A stretch of DNA of 64,000 nucleotides from Tetragonia tetragonoides (taxonomy: Eukaryota > Streptophyta > Magnoliopsida > Caryophyllales > Aizoaceae): contig CM076141.1 of assembly GCA_038025085.1 (NCBI GenBank), positions 13,704,001 to 13,768,000 on the forward strand, read 5' to 3'. This document shows positions 1 through 11,971 of this stretch, one piece after another. Below the pieces are notes generated by a model. It was not told the origin of the DNA. It saw nothing but the letters and a program-made list of their open reading frames with translations, and made no database searches. Each line of letters begins with the position of its first letter. The stretch's first letter is position 1. The translations under genes were made by a program, and so were the position numbers.

Positions 1-769
1 TTTATAAAATAACTTGATTAAAACTATTTTCAGAATTATCTTTTTAGTACTCAATATTAAATAAAAGAGTTTTATTTAGAAAATCTTTTTGAAAAGAAGT
101 TTAGTAGGATTAGAACTGTTTGTTTTGAGGAAAGTCTTTTTGCTTGGAAAACAAACTATTGTGTTTTAAACCTAATTGGTTTCTAGGTTGTTTTAGGTTG
201 CCTATATAAACCAATGTTTACAGACTTTATCACGACGAAATCATAGAGCAAAACGTGAGATTTATTAAGTGATTTCATAAGAGGCGTCCTTGCTATTACT
301 GCACGAGTTACCTTCATTGTTACCTTGGAATTCCTCTTGATACTTGAGCACGGTTTCTCATAAGGTTTGATTGTACCATTCTAGCTTATTGAGAAGCATA
401 TTGGTAAGTTTTGTTTGTTTAGAGTACGGCTGCCATAGTAGGTAGTTTGGTTCTTGAGTTCGGGGTTGAATTCGAGAAATACGGCTCAACGGTAGATTAG
501 GGTCTATTGTATTGAGTTTGGTTTACGGCTCTTAATGGAGTTTGGAAAATCCCCCAGGGTCGTGGTTTTACTTCTTGGTTGAGCTCAATAAGGTTTCCAC
601 GTAAAAATCTGTGTCTCTTTATTTAGTGTTTTGTTATATTGCTTTGCTATTAACAACGTAGTATTTATTAGGTTAACAGATTGTGCTTAAATTGATAATC
701 CGCGAAAAAATTGAATAACTCCATAAGACTCAATTCACCCCCCTCTTGAGTCTATCCTTGAGTATAACA
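1..769 (+). repeat. 5' LTR (partial) of Sirevirus-like Copia element
   Basis: Matches 4748-5516 base for base in length (769 bp each, no net indel) with only scattered substitutions, so this is the right-hand part of a 5' LTR whose start lies before the window. It ends in TATAACA, the inverse of the TGTTATA that opens the 3' LTR. A TATA box (TATATAAA) lies at about 203-210. The LTR end is followed one to two bases later by a tRNA-iMet primer site. The close match of the two LTRs suggests a fairly recent insertion. Confidence 0.93.
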
Positions 770-771
770 AT

Positions 772-783
772 TGGTATCAGAGC
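772..783 (+). promoter_or_regulatory. Primer binding site, tRNA-iMet type
   Basis: TGGTATCAGAGC directly after the 5' LTR. It is complementary to the 3' end of plant initiator tRNA-Met, the standard primer of Copia elements. It fixes the 5' LTR end and the + orientation. Confidence 0.92.
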
Positions 784-832
784 AGGTTCTCTTGAGTACA
801 GGTTAATCTCTGGAGAGTAGATCACAAGGGCG

Positions 833-1929
833 AATTCAATAAAGTACAGCAAGTTCGAGAAAGGTAAACAGTATGGCTTTTGGAAAAAACGGATGGAAAT
901 ATTCATTAAAGCCAATGGACAGCCAAGAAACAAGGACAAAAAATTCAAAAGGGGAAATCAAGCAATGACTGTTGCGTTTGGGGATTTAAATTCAGATGAA
1001 GAACCAACGGAGAACCCAAACACTAAACCTTTTCGTTGCTTGATGGCCCACGATCATGAGGAAGAAGAGGTAAGCCTTGAAACTCTTAAAAATAAAATGC
1101 ATCTGCTTAGTAAGAAACAATTAATGAATGTTTTGAGTATTTGCATTAGTGATTGCATTGATCTTCGTGATGAAAAAGTTCAACTTGATGACGATTTTGT
1201 TTCTTTAAAGAATGATTTGAAGGATTTAACAAAACTAAAAATTGACCTAGAAAACAGGAATAAAAACTTCAAAGATGAAATCTTTAAGTTGACACAAACC
1301 GTCTGCAAGTTGGAAAAAGAAAATAAGATCATGACTAGTGAGTTGAATAAAATGCAACTAAAATTGATACTAGTCGGACTGCCAACTTATGTGATTCAAT
1401 TGATTGCAAAGAGAAGAAACTGAATTTTGATAAATTAAAATTTGATTTTAATATGCTGGAAAAAGAAGAGGTTGATCTTTGCAAAAAGTTAAAATCGAAT
1501 GAGGTAATAGGTATGTCTAAGAATAACAATCAGGGAACTTGTGCTGAATGGTTCCAAAGTTACCAGCCAATAGCTAGTAGATATGTAGGTAACAATCATG
1601 GAACTTCTACTGAATGGTTCCAGAGTTACCGTAACAAAAATAAGCAAGGCTTGGGATATAAAAGACCGTGGGTAGGTTATGATCCTAAAAACAAGTATGT
1701 GAACCTACCAGAATGGAAACTTTGCATGTATTGTGGTAAAACAGGTCACATGAGAGTAGAATGCCCAAAAAGAGAAAAAGCATTTGAGAGTAATAATGGT
1801 TATGCTCGAAAGAGTAACAATGGCTTTGTAAAAAGGGTTAAGCAAATATGGGTTAAGAAGTCTGATTTGAATGTTAAATTTGTGAGAAAAGGACCCAATC
1901 AGATTTGGGTTCCTAAGACTAAACCCTAA
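833..1929 (+). pseudogene. Copia gag remnant (UBN2-type), internally deleted and frame-broken
   Basis: The start is recognisable upstream of the ATG at 893: the frame from about 833 reads the Copia gag signature with Y-G-F-W-K-K-R-M-E-I-F-I-K. It then jumps abruptly to a later, acidic part, so most of the UBN2 core is missing. Residues from about 1020 to 1420 form a charged, probably coiled-coil stretch. That frame ends at 1423 and a second frame (1453-1929) carries on with a CX2CX4HX4C zinc knuckle at 1723-1764 followed by a basic tail. Gag normally packages the element's RNA; this copy is very unlikely to do so. No pol follows the zinc knuckle. Confidence 0.8.
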
Positions 1930-4388
1930 TTAAGTTTTTAAGGCATGAGTGAGGGGGAACGACCCGTGGTACCTGGATAGCGGTTGTTCCATGTATATAA
2001 CATGAGATAGACTAAAATGATTCTCTCACTCAATGCCTTCAGCGATGGAAGTGTGATGTTTAGAGACAATAATAAAGGTGAAATAACCTTATGTAGGTAA
2101 GGTAGGTAAGTCTCTCATACACTCCATATATAGTGTTCTTTGCGTCGAGGAAATTTGATGAATTTTGCAGGATAATCAAAGTAATGATTTTGAGATTGGA
2201 CTAGTACACTCATATCCAGATGAGAAAGCAATGAATAATGAGAATTTGAAGGAGCAAATTGCTGAACTCTGGGATGCAATTGCTGAGGGGGAACAACGAG
2301 AAGTAACAGCCGGGGTAATAAGCGATGACGCACTAAAATGGGTGTAAAACACTGCTGAGCTGTTCCCGGCCTGTTAACCCAGAAGTTTCCTCAAATCGAG
2401 ATGTCACATTCTTCATGTAAGTCTGTCTTGAAGCATGAGAAATCATGGTTCGCTTCTATGAACTTAATCATAAGTGACATTGACAGGTAAGTAGAAACTC
2501 GATCTTAATTTCTTTTGTATGCTCATTATGATTTCTTATCTTTTGGTAAGCTTACTAATATTCATGATATTTTAGTGGATTGTATTTGCAATATGGATCA
2601 AATTGTTGATATCTTTACAAAAAAAACCTTTGATTAGAGAACAATCTGAGAGATTAAAACTTGAGTTAGACATGATTAGACTGACCTAAAGATTCATGAT
2701 TCATACCCCCAATGATTGGCTAGTTTATGTGGAAACTTGCAAACAAGTGTATTTTTTTTGTGTGAATATACCATGTGCATATGAGATCTTTTTGTAGGTC
2801 ACAAGCAACTCGCGTGCCGTAACTGGCATAACCACTTGCGCCAAGTGTAAGTAATGACTCACAAAAGATCTGATGATATTACCCTTATGCTTCAAACGTT
2901 GAAACTGTGTAACAAGGTAAGAGTTCATATGTACTACCACTGTTGCCCCAACTGTTACCTAGCCATCAGTTACCTACTATTCAAAAAATCGTCTTATTCT
3001 TTTCCGCAGCCCTGCACCATTTTGATATATCCATAAGACGGTTCTACTTCTTATATCTTCCCAATTATCCCATTCACCCAACTTAGCCCAAACACTATCT
3101 TTATCCTTCCATATATAAAAACCCACCTCTCTCTCCTATTTTTTTGTCTCTTCCCTTGAAGGTTGTTTCAACAATGAGAAGAAGGTGAGTTGAAGTTGCG
3201 GTAGTATTTGGCATGTGATTCATGTAATTGAAAGGAAAAAAGTGAAAGTGGGTTGTGAAGAATAAATGGGGAGTTAACATGAAGATGATTGTGATGATGG
3301 TTCTACATGCATCAACATAGGGGGAATTAGATGGGAACACCAAAGTCAAAATAATGTCTACTATAACTATTATGTGTTCTTCAAGAGGCTAAATTTCTTT
3401 TACAATTGCTTGAGTTTGTATATTGTTAAAATCACCAGTGTTCTTAGTTAAGCATATAGAGTGGTTAAAAAAAACATTCAAAAAAAAAATTCAAAAAACA
3501 AAAGAAAGAAAAGAAAAGAAAAAGAACCACTCGTATGGAAATCATTGTGCAATTCTTATTTGATACTGGTTGATTATTATTATTTTGTCAAGCAATTGTT
3601 GAATTCACTTACTATAGGTGAATAGCTCTACTGAAACTAATTGAAGGTTGCCTATTTCTTAAGAAGGTCAAGTAGAAAGATTTTTGGTGATATATGGATG
3701 GTTTTGATGATTCTCGTGAAAACGAAAGCAACATGGTTGGTATTAAGAAAGAAGGAGAAGTTGCAATGAACTTCACACATCTGCTGGAATTTTATAAGGT
3801 TCAAGAAGGGAATTCGAACATAAAGATAAAAAGGAGAGACGGAACTCGAACCTAAATGTTCCTTGTTCCCAGCCTGTTTCCTAGCCACTTCCCTGAGCCT
3901 TTTAGCCTATTTTCACCATACACTTTATCTACCCACGTGGTTTGCACTTGAGCTTATGACTCTTATAACTTAGTCTTTGACTGGTTTGAATGGCTAATAT
4001 CATTAGATTGCTTGTTTGAGCTAGTTGATCACTTGGTTTACTTTTGCAGGTGCTTAAACCCTTGGTGGTGATGTTTGTGTCTTACTTGGCTTAATATGTG
4101 TGTGCTATTTGCATTTGATTTCACTATGCAACTTTTGCTTTTCGATGATGCCAAAAAGGGGAAGAATTGTGATGCTTAAATGGTCATGTCTAGTTATGCT
4201 TAGTTTGAGTTCTTAGTTTCCTACTTATATTGTTTCTCTATTAGGTCTTTGTTATATAATGATCCTAGATGCTTGATTGATGTATGCTTTCTGTTTATAA
4301 GTTGATTCCTTGGACATGTTGGGTTTCATTGTTTATGCTTAATGTTTGGATAAGCATCAACTGTTTGTCATCATCAAAAAGGAGAATT
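1930..4388 (+). other. Non-coding internal region of the Copia element
   Basis: About 2.5 kb between the gag remnant and the 3' LTR. Open frames here are short, overlap on both strands and match nothing I recognise. A low-complexity purine run lies at about 3465-3525. Two polypurine-like tracts lie near the right end, the last one abutting the 3' LTR at 4389. Confidence 0.7.
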
Positions 4389-5516
4389 TGTTATAATGAT
4401 TTTGATGATGATAAATAATTGACACTTATCAAGCTAATATTGTCTAGCTAAGTGTTGTTTACAAGGAATCAAGAACGGAACAAGAACGGAATCAAGAATG
4501 TTGTGATTTGATAATCTTAATGTTTATACAATGAAGATTGATTCAAGAACAACATGGCACGAAGTTGAAAGTTAGGGCTTTATTGTTTTTATTAGACTTC
4601 ATGTAAGAGAAGTCGTGCTTAAGTCATTAAGGTTGGAATCGAAGGTACAGTTGGTAACAGATGAAGTAACAGTGCGTGAGTTACCAAGTATTATTGAGTA
4701 CGTAAGTTTATACGTGTATTTATGAAAAAGATTTTAAAGAGTTTTTCTTTATAAAATAACTTGCTTAAAATTATTTTCAGAATTATCTATTAAGTACTCA
4801 ATATTAAATAAAAGAGTTTTATTTAGAAAATCATTTTTAAAAGAAGTCTAGTAAGATTAGAACTGTTTGATTTAAGGAAAGTCTTTTTGCTTGGAAAACA
4901 AACTATTGTGTTTTAAACCTAATTGGTTTCTAGGTTGTTTTAGGTTGCCTATATAAACCAATATTTACAGACTTTATCACGACGAAATCATAGAGCAAAA
5001 CGTGAGATTTATTAAGTGATTTCATAAGAGGCGTCCTGGCTGTTACTGCACGAGTTACCTTCATTGTTACCTTGGAATTCCTCTTGATACTTGAGCACGG
5101 TTTCTCATAAGGTTTGATTGTACCATTCTAGCTTATTGAGAAGCATATTGGTAAGTTTTGTTTGCTTAGAGTGCGGCTGCCATAGTAGGTAGTTTGGTTC
5201 TTGAGTTCGGGGTTGAATTCGAGAAATACGGCTCAATGGTAGATTAGGATCTATTGTATTGAGTTTGGCTTACGGCTCTTAGTGGAGTTTGGAAAATCCC
5301 CCAAGATCGTGGTTTTACTTCTTGGTTGAGCTCAAGAAGGTTTCCACGTAAAAATCTGTGTCTCTTTATTTAGTACTTTGTTATATTGGTTTGCTATTAA
5401 CAACGTAGTAATTATTAGGTTAACAGATTGTGCTTAAATTGATAATCCGCGAAAAAATTGAATAACTCTCTAAGACTCAATTCACCCCCCTCTTGAGTCT
5501 ATCCTTGAGTATAACA
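4389..5516 (+). repeat. 3' LTR of Sirevirus-like Copia element
   Basis: A 1128-bp LTR with perfect terminal inverted repeats TGTTATA/TATAACA. The TATA box is at about 4950-4957. The polypurine tract AAAAAGGAGAA lies just upstream. The target duplication cannot be confirmed because the left end of the element is outside the window. Confidence 0.92.
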
Positions 5517-5705
5517 TAGACAAAGTGGGCTCGCGCTATGTATAACTTTAGATCAGCCTTATGTTTGGCCCAATGCTATCAGAAAAGCCCAGGCAGTCAA
5601 AACTTTCTCAATTTCTAAACCAAAGCCACGCCTTTGTTTGTGCATGTCTTGTGTGTACTTAAGGTCTGTTCTTCCCAGTTTATTTCTGTTTATTTCTATT
5701 TATTT

Positions 5706-5982
5706 AAGCAAACTTCAACAAACTTCAACAAACTTCGGCAAACTTCAACAAATTTCAGCAAACTTTAGCAAACTTCAACAAAAATAAATAAAGTAAAACA
5801 AAGTTCAACAAAGTTAAACAAACCAATATACAAACTAGTTTTAAAAAACACTTGAATCAACAAATTTCAACAAAAAAAAAAAACAAAGTTCAACGAAGTT
5901 CAACAAAGTTAAATAAAGTTCAACAAAGTTAAATAAAGTTCAACAAAGTTCAACGAAGTTCAACAAAGTTCAACAAAAATAA
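5706..5982. repeat. AT-rich minisatellite, unit near CAACAAAGTT/CAACAAACTT
   Basis: Dozens of head-to-tail, imperfect copies of a roughly 10-base unit such as CAACAAACTT, CAACAAAGTT and CAACGAAGTT, with AAATAAAGTT variants. The spacing is continuous with no unique spacers, so it is a tandem repeat and not a CRISPR array. Confidence 0.85.
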
Positions 5983-6055
5983 ATTTTCAGTAATAAATGT
6001 AAACGTTTTTCAGTTGGGGAGAACAGACTCTTAGTCCACTGTGTACCAAGTAATT

Positions 6056-6260
6056 TTGAGGGGTGGCTCCAGGTGAAGTATGGAGTGGCTCCAGGTGAAG
6101 TAAGGGGTGGCTCCAGATAAAGTAGGGAGTGGCTACAGGTGAAGTAGGGGTGGTGCCAAGTATAAACTTGAGGGGTGACTCTAGGTGAAGTAGGGGTGAC
6201 TCCACTTTCAGAGGGGGATGGCTCCAGGTGAAGTAGGAGATGATTCCAAGTATTGGTCCA
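6056..6260. repeat. Minisatellite, unit near GGGGTGGCTCCAGGTGAAGTA
   Basis: About eight to nine imperfect copies of a roughly 20-22 base unit containing GTGGCTCCAGGTGAAGTAG. Copies drift, for example GTGACTCTAGGTGAAG and ATGATTCCAAGT. Because the unit is near a multiple of three, it generates repetitive minus-strand open frames that are not genes. Confidence 0.85.
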
Positions 6261-6970
6261 CCATGGGCTAAGTCCACACAAGTTTTTGTACCTTTGTTGG
6301 GTTTTAGGTCGACCTTATCTCGTTTTGACTTATGCGCCGATTCTACAAGGCCCGGTGAACTGCAAATTATTTTATGGATCCTGGCCCGGGTTCACTTAGT
6401 TTTATTTTTCATTAAAAGGTTGCGTGGTTGTATTTCAATAAACAAAGACAAACAAGCAACCTAAAGGCTACAATCAAAGGAGAAGTCCTCCTGATTTAGA
6501 GATCCAACAAAATGTGTGGATGACGCCCATGAAGCAAACGCGTGAGCCAAGGTATTGGATCGTCTGGGTCCTGTTCTTTTTTGTCGTCACCATGCGGCAT
6601 TCCGTTTTGTTCCGTTTAGTTCTGCGTCGTTCCGTTACACATTCTTTACTTCATTTTGTCTCACAATTTGTTTCATTTTCTGCGTCGTTCTGTTCCATTC
6701 CATTCATCACCGTCCTGCACCATTCCGTTGAAGGGAACAAAACAAAAGTGAGAATACATGGGAAAGAGCTAAGTAAGCTAGAGACGTCGTTGAATGCATA
6801 TGTTTGTCCAAGGGTAAGGTTGCCCTCGAGCAATGTCATCAACAATGACTTTTTAGTATTGGATCCCCTGTTAGTTGCTTCTCATTAATGATCTTCAGTG
6901 CTTCAAGGATGGCGTAACCTTCAGCCGTATTATGGCCTAACCGCAACATCTACAAAGATAGAGAGGGTGT

Positions 6971-8221
6971 TGATGAGTGCGTAATTAGAACTATTTTCCA
7001 TGTGATAAACGCACTCATTTTGATTGGTTTCATGGTAATTATATCATTTCTTTGTGAGATTTTATGATTATTGTGATAAAGATGACTACTTGGGGTATGT
7101 TTTGTGTTTTGATGTGTTTTTAGGAAATTTTGAGACCCCGAGGCTTGGTAGAGACTTTGGAGATGATTTGGAGTCGCAATCGTCAAAGAAGAAGTCGAGG
7201 AAGATGCTTTAGAGAAAGCCAAGTGAGAAGAGAAGTGCAAAAATGAAGTTCAAGGCAAAATTGCACTTGCATGACCATGTGAGTTTGAAGGCTAGATCTT
7301 GCATGACCATGCAAGTAAGTTAGTGAGCCTAAGAAAGGTTGCACGACCATGCAACATTCATTCACATTTTCGGCACGACCACGCGAATTGCCGTTTTCAT
7401 AAGAACTCATTCGTGACCTTTGCCATTCCAATATCTTTTAACCCAAATCCGACCACATTCATTTTGGGGGTTATAAAAGGGGAGAGAACTCATCTCTTTC
7501 ATACCATCTCTTAGCACCCCATATTCTTTCTCAACTTTTATGCTTTTTTAGATTAGAATCAAACTCTAGTTTATTAATTCAATTTGAAGATTGAAATTGT
7601 TCTTTTCAAGCTTTGTTCAAGTTCTTGAGTATTATTAATTGAAGCACTTTTGGGTATTTCTTATCCCTACTTTCTCTTCCCATCTCTCTATTTCTTTTAG
7701 ATTAATTTCACTTTAGTTTATGATTTTTCTTGAATTGTTGTTCATTCATGTTTAATTTAGTTTTCTTTCTTTGCTTATTGTTCTTGAATAGTATGAGTAA
7801 CTAATTTTCCTTTATCTAGGGTTGATGTACCTTGATTGAATTGCTTGATGTTTAATTAGATAAACGGAAACTACCATGCCATTAGAGTGTTGCACAATGA
7901 TTGATTGTTTGTTTATTGTTTATGATTGGTGATTAATTTAAATTTGAGAGAAGAATCTTAGTCGCCCGAACTCAATCTTTCATCAAGTTTGCCTAACCAC
8001 GAGAGTGGGTTAGAATTACTTGGGGCTTCTTGGATAGAATTATGTTCTTCATGCTCTTGATATTTTCTTGACTCCATGAGAATAGGTAGTCGGGTTTTAT
8101 ATTGAGTTTCGTCTTTGATTCTTCGAGAGAAGGTTTTAGGTTCTTTGTCCGTCTTTGCAACATTTGACATGACATGCTAGTAGAAGTTTATTTATCCGTA
8201 TCAAGTAGTTTAATTGAATGA
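6971..8221 (+). repeat. LTR1 of the Gypsy-type array, 3' truncated
   Basis: Begins TGATGAGTGCG like the other two LTRs and aligns with LTR2 up to about base 8210-8221 (AGTTTAATTGAATGAAA). It then runs directly into internal sequence that matches 12424 onward. The last part of the LTR (about 190 bp), the primer site and roughly the first 550 bp of the internal region are therefore missing. A TATA box (TATAAAAG) is intact at 7472-7479. Confidence 0.88.
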
Positions 8222-8727
8222 AAACCTTGTTAGACATTAAGGAAAACCTTGTTAAAGGTTTGGTAGAGAGCCAGTTCTCTGATTTTGAGTACCATGACCC
8301 ATTTCCCACCAAATCCATAGACAAGTCATGCTCCATAATCTTGCATCCTCAACGAAATTACCCTCCCGATAACATCCTTGGACAAGCTTCTTTGAAATTC
8401 CACAGTTTATCCGTGAATTATGAGTCTTGTATCTACCAGGTTGATGAGCATATCATGGGAGACAAGTTTAAGGAGATTTACATGGATCATAATAAGTTTG
8501 TTGTGTCGGAAACTTCATCTTGTCATTTTCACTTTTCAATGGCATTTGACAAGTTCAAAAGGTCACTGATTATTTACTACAATTTCGTGATACTAATCTC
8601 TCACTTGTGTGTTTCTGAGATGTTTGCAAGTGCTTTTGACAAAATGCTACGGGCATTAGCCTTTTATGATCAATTCAAGGAGAGTAAGATGAATGAGACC
8701 ACTAGACATATATGCTTTGAGCAATAA
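8218..8727 (+). pseudogene. Truncated copy of the element's 315-residue ORF
   Basis: 169 residues nearly identical to the C-terminal half of the ORF at 11972-12919. Only a handful of differences are visible, for example K for M after 'TKSID', and S for Y in the 'SVNYE' stretch. The 5' half was lost in the deletion joining LTR1 to the internal region, so the ATG at 8218 is fortuitous and its first residues come from the junction. Function unknown, as for the full copy. Confidence 0.7.
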
Positions 8728-10426
8728 CTAGTTGGCATATGAGCCAACAATTCTAATCTGATCCCTCCCCGTCCGGGGGAGGCCTAGTAAGTTTTCTCTC
8801 CTCCATTCCCCTCTATATTATTGTCTTTTCTCACATTGGGGACAATGTTCGTTTCAAGCTTGGGGGAGGTGATTTTGATGATGTTTTGTGACATGTGAAT
8901 TGCATTGCATATAGTTTTTGTTTTATTTTGCATTTTTAGATTAGTTTTTCTTATTTTATTTCTTTCTTTTTTTTTTTTTTTGTTTTGCATATAGTTTAGG
9001 TTTTAATTTCGCATGCATAAAAAAATTCCAAAAAAACAAATTAAAAAAAAGAAAAAAAAAAAGTGTGAGATATAATCCTTCGATGACGATTCTTGTTTTA
9101 TTGTGAAAATCGAAAGGATTGACTCTTGTTCTTGTGGCAATGTGATTGAGCCTAATGCATGGTTGTTGTTGTGATTCATGGTTTGTGGCATGTATGATGA
9201 TGACTCTTGAATATTGTATAGTTGAGTTGGATAGACCAAATGACCCGTGAGCTTTGAGCTTTGAAGACCGTGCATCACTACGGTCTATTTTGTTTTTCAT
9301 GTGTGAAACTCTCTCTTAGTCATTGGTTTCTAGAACTCACCTTGGGGAGAGGCTTCTCAACCACTCCGAAGAGAATTCATATCTCTTTTCTCCGTCGAAT
9401 CCGCACTTGACATTGATTGAACGAGAATGATTGAGACATTCTTTGAATTTTTAGCTCACTTAGCCAAATAACCCTACCCTTGGCAATTTATCCCCTTGTG
9501 AACCACTTTAAGCCTTGCCTATTCTTTGCTTCAACCCGCATTACAAGCCTTTTGACCGGAAAAACCATATTTACCATTTCGTCATAAGACTTGTGGAGTA
9601 GAGATCAGCTTTGAAGTTTACGGTACATTTAACAATGTGTAACTCCGTGGTTTGTGTAAGCTCCAGAAAGAATGGTTGAAATTCAAAGTTTGGTTTCGAA
9701 AAAAAAAAACCGAATAAAAAATCAGAAAAAGTTCTTGAAAAAAGAAAGAAAAAAAATGAAATGAAAAATAAGAGAACAAAAAGGTTGAAATCTTGAAAGT
9801 TGTGCTTCAATGAGGAGTATTTCAATAGAGTTTGGTGAAATTGGTTAGATGTTGGCTTTTGTTAGTCGGAGTTCGACATTGTTTACCTTATGGCCATGAG
9901 GTGAATTAATGATTTTTGCTCCACTAGTTTCACGACATTCTTAGCCAATTATCCGAATGAACTTGTTCTACCCTTCACCTTAAGCCTACGTTACAACCTT
10001 TGAAAGTCCTCTTGACTCGTTTGTATCAATTGTCCTTAGCGGAGGAGATGTGAGATGATTGGTGAGCATATGGTAAACCATGACTTTTGAGATGAGTATT
10101 GAGAGAAACTCACTTTGATTGTCAATTTTAAACACTTGAGTGTGAGTGTCCACTTACCTAAAGTGAGGGGTCTATCCACTTTGTTATGCTACATTCAAGA
10201 GTGGTTTTGTGGTAAGATTGGATGTTTTGGATCGCTATTACATGGTGTGCTATGTGAATTCAAGCGGCTATGTCACTATTGTTCTTGACTTGGGTTACTT
10301 CTTGTGGCCTTGATGTTGCTTTTGAAACTTGGTTTGAGGAGGTGATGTCTTGTCCTTTGTTCCCCGTCTCCTTTGTCTTGACGTGTTTTGCTTGGGGACA
10401 AGCAAAGCCTTAAGCTTGGGGGAGTT
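8728..10426 (+). other. Non-coding internal region 1 of the Gypsy-type array
   Basis: Follows the truncated ORF and parallels 12920-14613. Contains a GC-rich inverted repeat (CCTCCCCGTCCGGGGGAGG, about 8763-8783), an early polypurine-like tract (CTTGGGGGAGG, about 8860-8870), T- and A-rich runs near 8967-9062 and 9700-9780, and the terminal polypurine tract just before LTR2. Open frames on the minus strand here are short and A/T-run driven; I do not consider them genes. Confidence 0.7.
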
Positions 10427-11875
10427 TGATGAGTGCGTAATTAGAGGTATTTCCATGTGATAAACGCACTCATTTTGATTAGTTTCATGGTAATTATTTC
10501 ATTTCTTTGTGAGATTTTATGACTATTGTGATTGAGATGACTACTCGGGGTATGTTTGTGTTTTGATGTGTTTTTAGGATATTTTGAGACCCCGAGGCTT
10601 GGTAGAGACTTTGGAGATGATTTGGAGTCGCGATCGTCAAAGAAGAAGTCGATGAAGATGCCTTAGAGAAAGCCAAGCGAGAAGAGAAGTGCAAAAATGA
10701 AGTTCAAGGCAAAATTGCACTTGCACGACCATGCGAGTTTGAAGGTTAGACCTTGCATGAACATGCAAGTAAGTCAGTGAGCTTAAGAAGGATTGCACGA
10801 CAATGCAACATTTATTCACATTTTCTGTATGACCATGCGAACAGCCATTTTCACGAGAACTCATTCGTGACCTTTGCCATTCCAATGGCTTTTAACCCAA
10901 ATCCAACTACATTCATTTTGGGGGTTATAAAAGGGGAGAGAACTCATCTCTTTCATATCATCTCTTAGCACCCCATATTCTCTCTCAGCTTTTATGCTTT
11001 TTTAGATTAGAATCAAACTCTAGTTTATTATTTCAATTTGAATATTGGAATTGTTCTTTTCAAGCGTTGTTCAAGTTCTTGAGTATTATCAATTGAAGCA
11101 CTTTTGGGTATTTCTTATCCCTACTTTCTCTTCCCATGTCTCTATTTTTTTTAGATTAATTTCACTTTAGTTTATGATTGTTCTTGAATTATTGTTCATT
11201 CATGTTTAATTTAGTTTTCTTTCTTTGCTTATTGTTCTTGAATAGTATGAGTAGCTAATTTCCCTTTATCTAGGGTTGATGTACCTTGATTGAATTGCTT
11301 GATGTTCAATTAGATAAATGGAAACTACCATGTCGTTAGAGTGTTGCACAATGATTGATTGTTTGTTTGTTTATTGTTTATGATTGGTGATTAATTTAAA
11401 TTCGAGAGAAGAATCTTAATCGCCCGAACTCAATCTTTCATCAAGTTTGCCTAACCACGAGAGTAGGTGAGAATTACTTGGGGCTTCTTGGATAGAATTG
11501 TGTTCTTCATGTTCTTGATATTTGCTTGACTCCATGAGAATAGGTAGTCGGGTTTTATATTGAGCTTCGCCTTTGATTCTTCGAGAGAAGGTTTTAGGTT
11601 CTTTATCCGTCCTTGCAACATTCGAGATGACATGCTAGTAGAAGTTTATTTATCCGCATCAAGTAGTTTAATTGAGTGAAATCAACCCTAGGTTCTTTAG
11701 TCTTGCTATTTTCTCATCGTTACTATCGTTTAGTTCTTTGCTAAAATCACCCAAAATCCATTTTTAATTGCTTAGCTTGTTAAATTTAAGAAACCTTAGT
11801 AATTGGAATCGAAAGCTCCATGTGGATACGATATTTTTATTATGACGATATACCCGTGCACTTGCGGGCCTATCA
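10427..11875 (+). repeat. LTR2 of the Gypsy-type array, full length
   Basis: 1449 bp, from TGATGAGTGCG to GGGCCTATCA. It serves as the 3' LTR of unit 1 and the 5' LTR of unit 2. Preceded by the polypurine tract AAGCTTGGGGGAG and followed by a tRNA-Asp primer site. TATA box TATAAAAG at about 10926. Confidence 0.93.
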
Positions 11876-11881
11876 AGATTT

Positions 11882-11899
11882 TGGCGCCGTTGCCGGGGA
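11882..11899 (+). promoter_or_regulatory. Primer binding site, tRNA-Asp type
   Basis: TGGCGCCGTTGCCGGGGA starts six bases after the LTR2 end. It is complementary to the 3' end of plant tRNA-Asp and is the typical primer site of Athila/Tat-lineage Ty3/Gypsy elements. This is the only intact primer site in the array, because unit 1 lost its own. Confidence 0.9.
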
Positions 11900-11971
11900 G
11901 CTTGACGCATTTCAATATTAAGAGTTTCTTGAATTGACTAGACTAGGCATTGATGTCTTGCTTGTTTTGAT

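Larger units (their letters stand above)
1..5516 (+). mobile_element. Pol-less Sirevirus-like Copia retrotransposon
   Basis: LTR, tRNA-iMet primer site, gag remnant, about 2.5 kb of non-coding DNA, polypurine tract, LTR. No reverse transcriptase, integrase, protease or RNase H reading frame is visible on either strand between the LTRs, so it could only move with proteins from another element. Two polypurine-like tracts (about 4152-4164 and 4377-4385) precede the 3' LTR; repeated polypurine tracts and the TGGTATCAGAGC primer site are known features of Sireviruses. The placement in Sirevirus is inference from these signals and the gag zinc knuckle, not from pol. Confidence 0.8.
5517..6965. other. 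Gene-free stretch with two tandem-repeat tracts
   Basis: Lies between the Copia and Gypsy-type elements. It holds two minisatellite-like tracts (listed separately) and a degenerate pyrimidine-rich patch around 6590-6730 with repeated TTCCGTT/TCTGCGTCG words. Open frames across the repeats are by-products of the repeat period. I see no gene. Confidence 0.6.

Noticed and set aside
5706..6260. Regular repeats reminiscent of a CRISPR array
   Set aside because: There are no unique spacers, the units are contiguous and degenerate, and the surroundings are a plant genome.
5970..6281. Two overlapping minus-strand frames with proline/serine-rich repeats
   Set aside because: They are translations of the GTGGCTCCAGGTGAAGTA minisatellite; the repeat period alone keeps them open.
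6771..6950. Possible host exon (minus) to the left of the Gypsy-type array
   Set aside because: The minus translation has a protein-like run (TAEGYAILEAL) but stops soon and no partner exon or family could be identified.
8957..9300. Minus-strand frames in the Gypsy-type interior
   Set aside because: Driven by long A/T runs, repeated in unit 2 with indels that change the frame.
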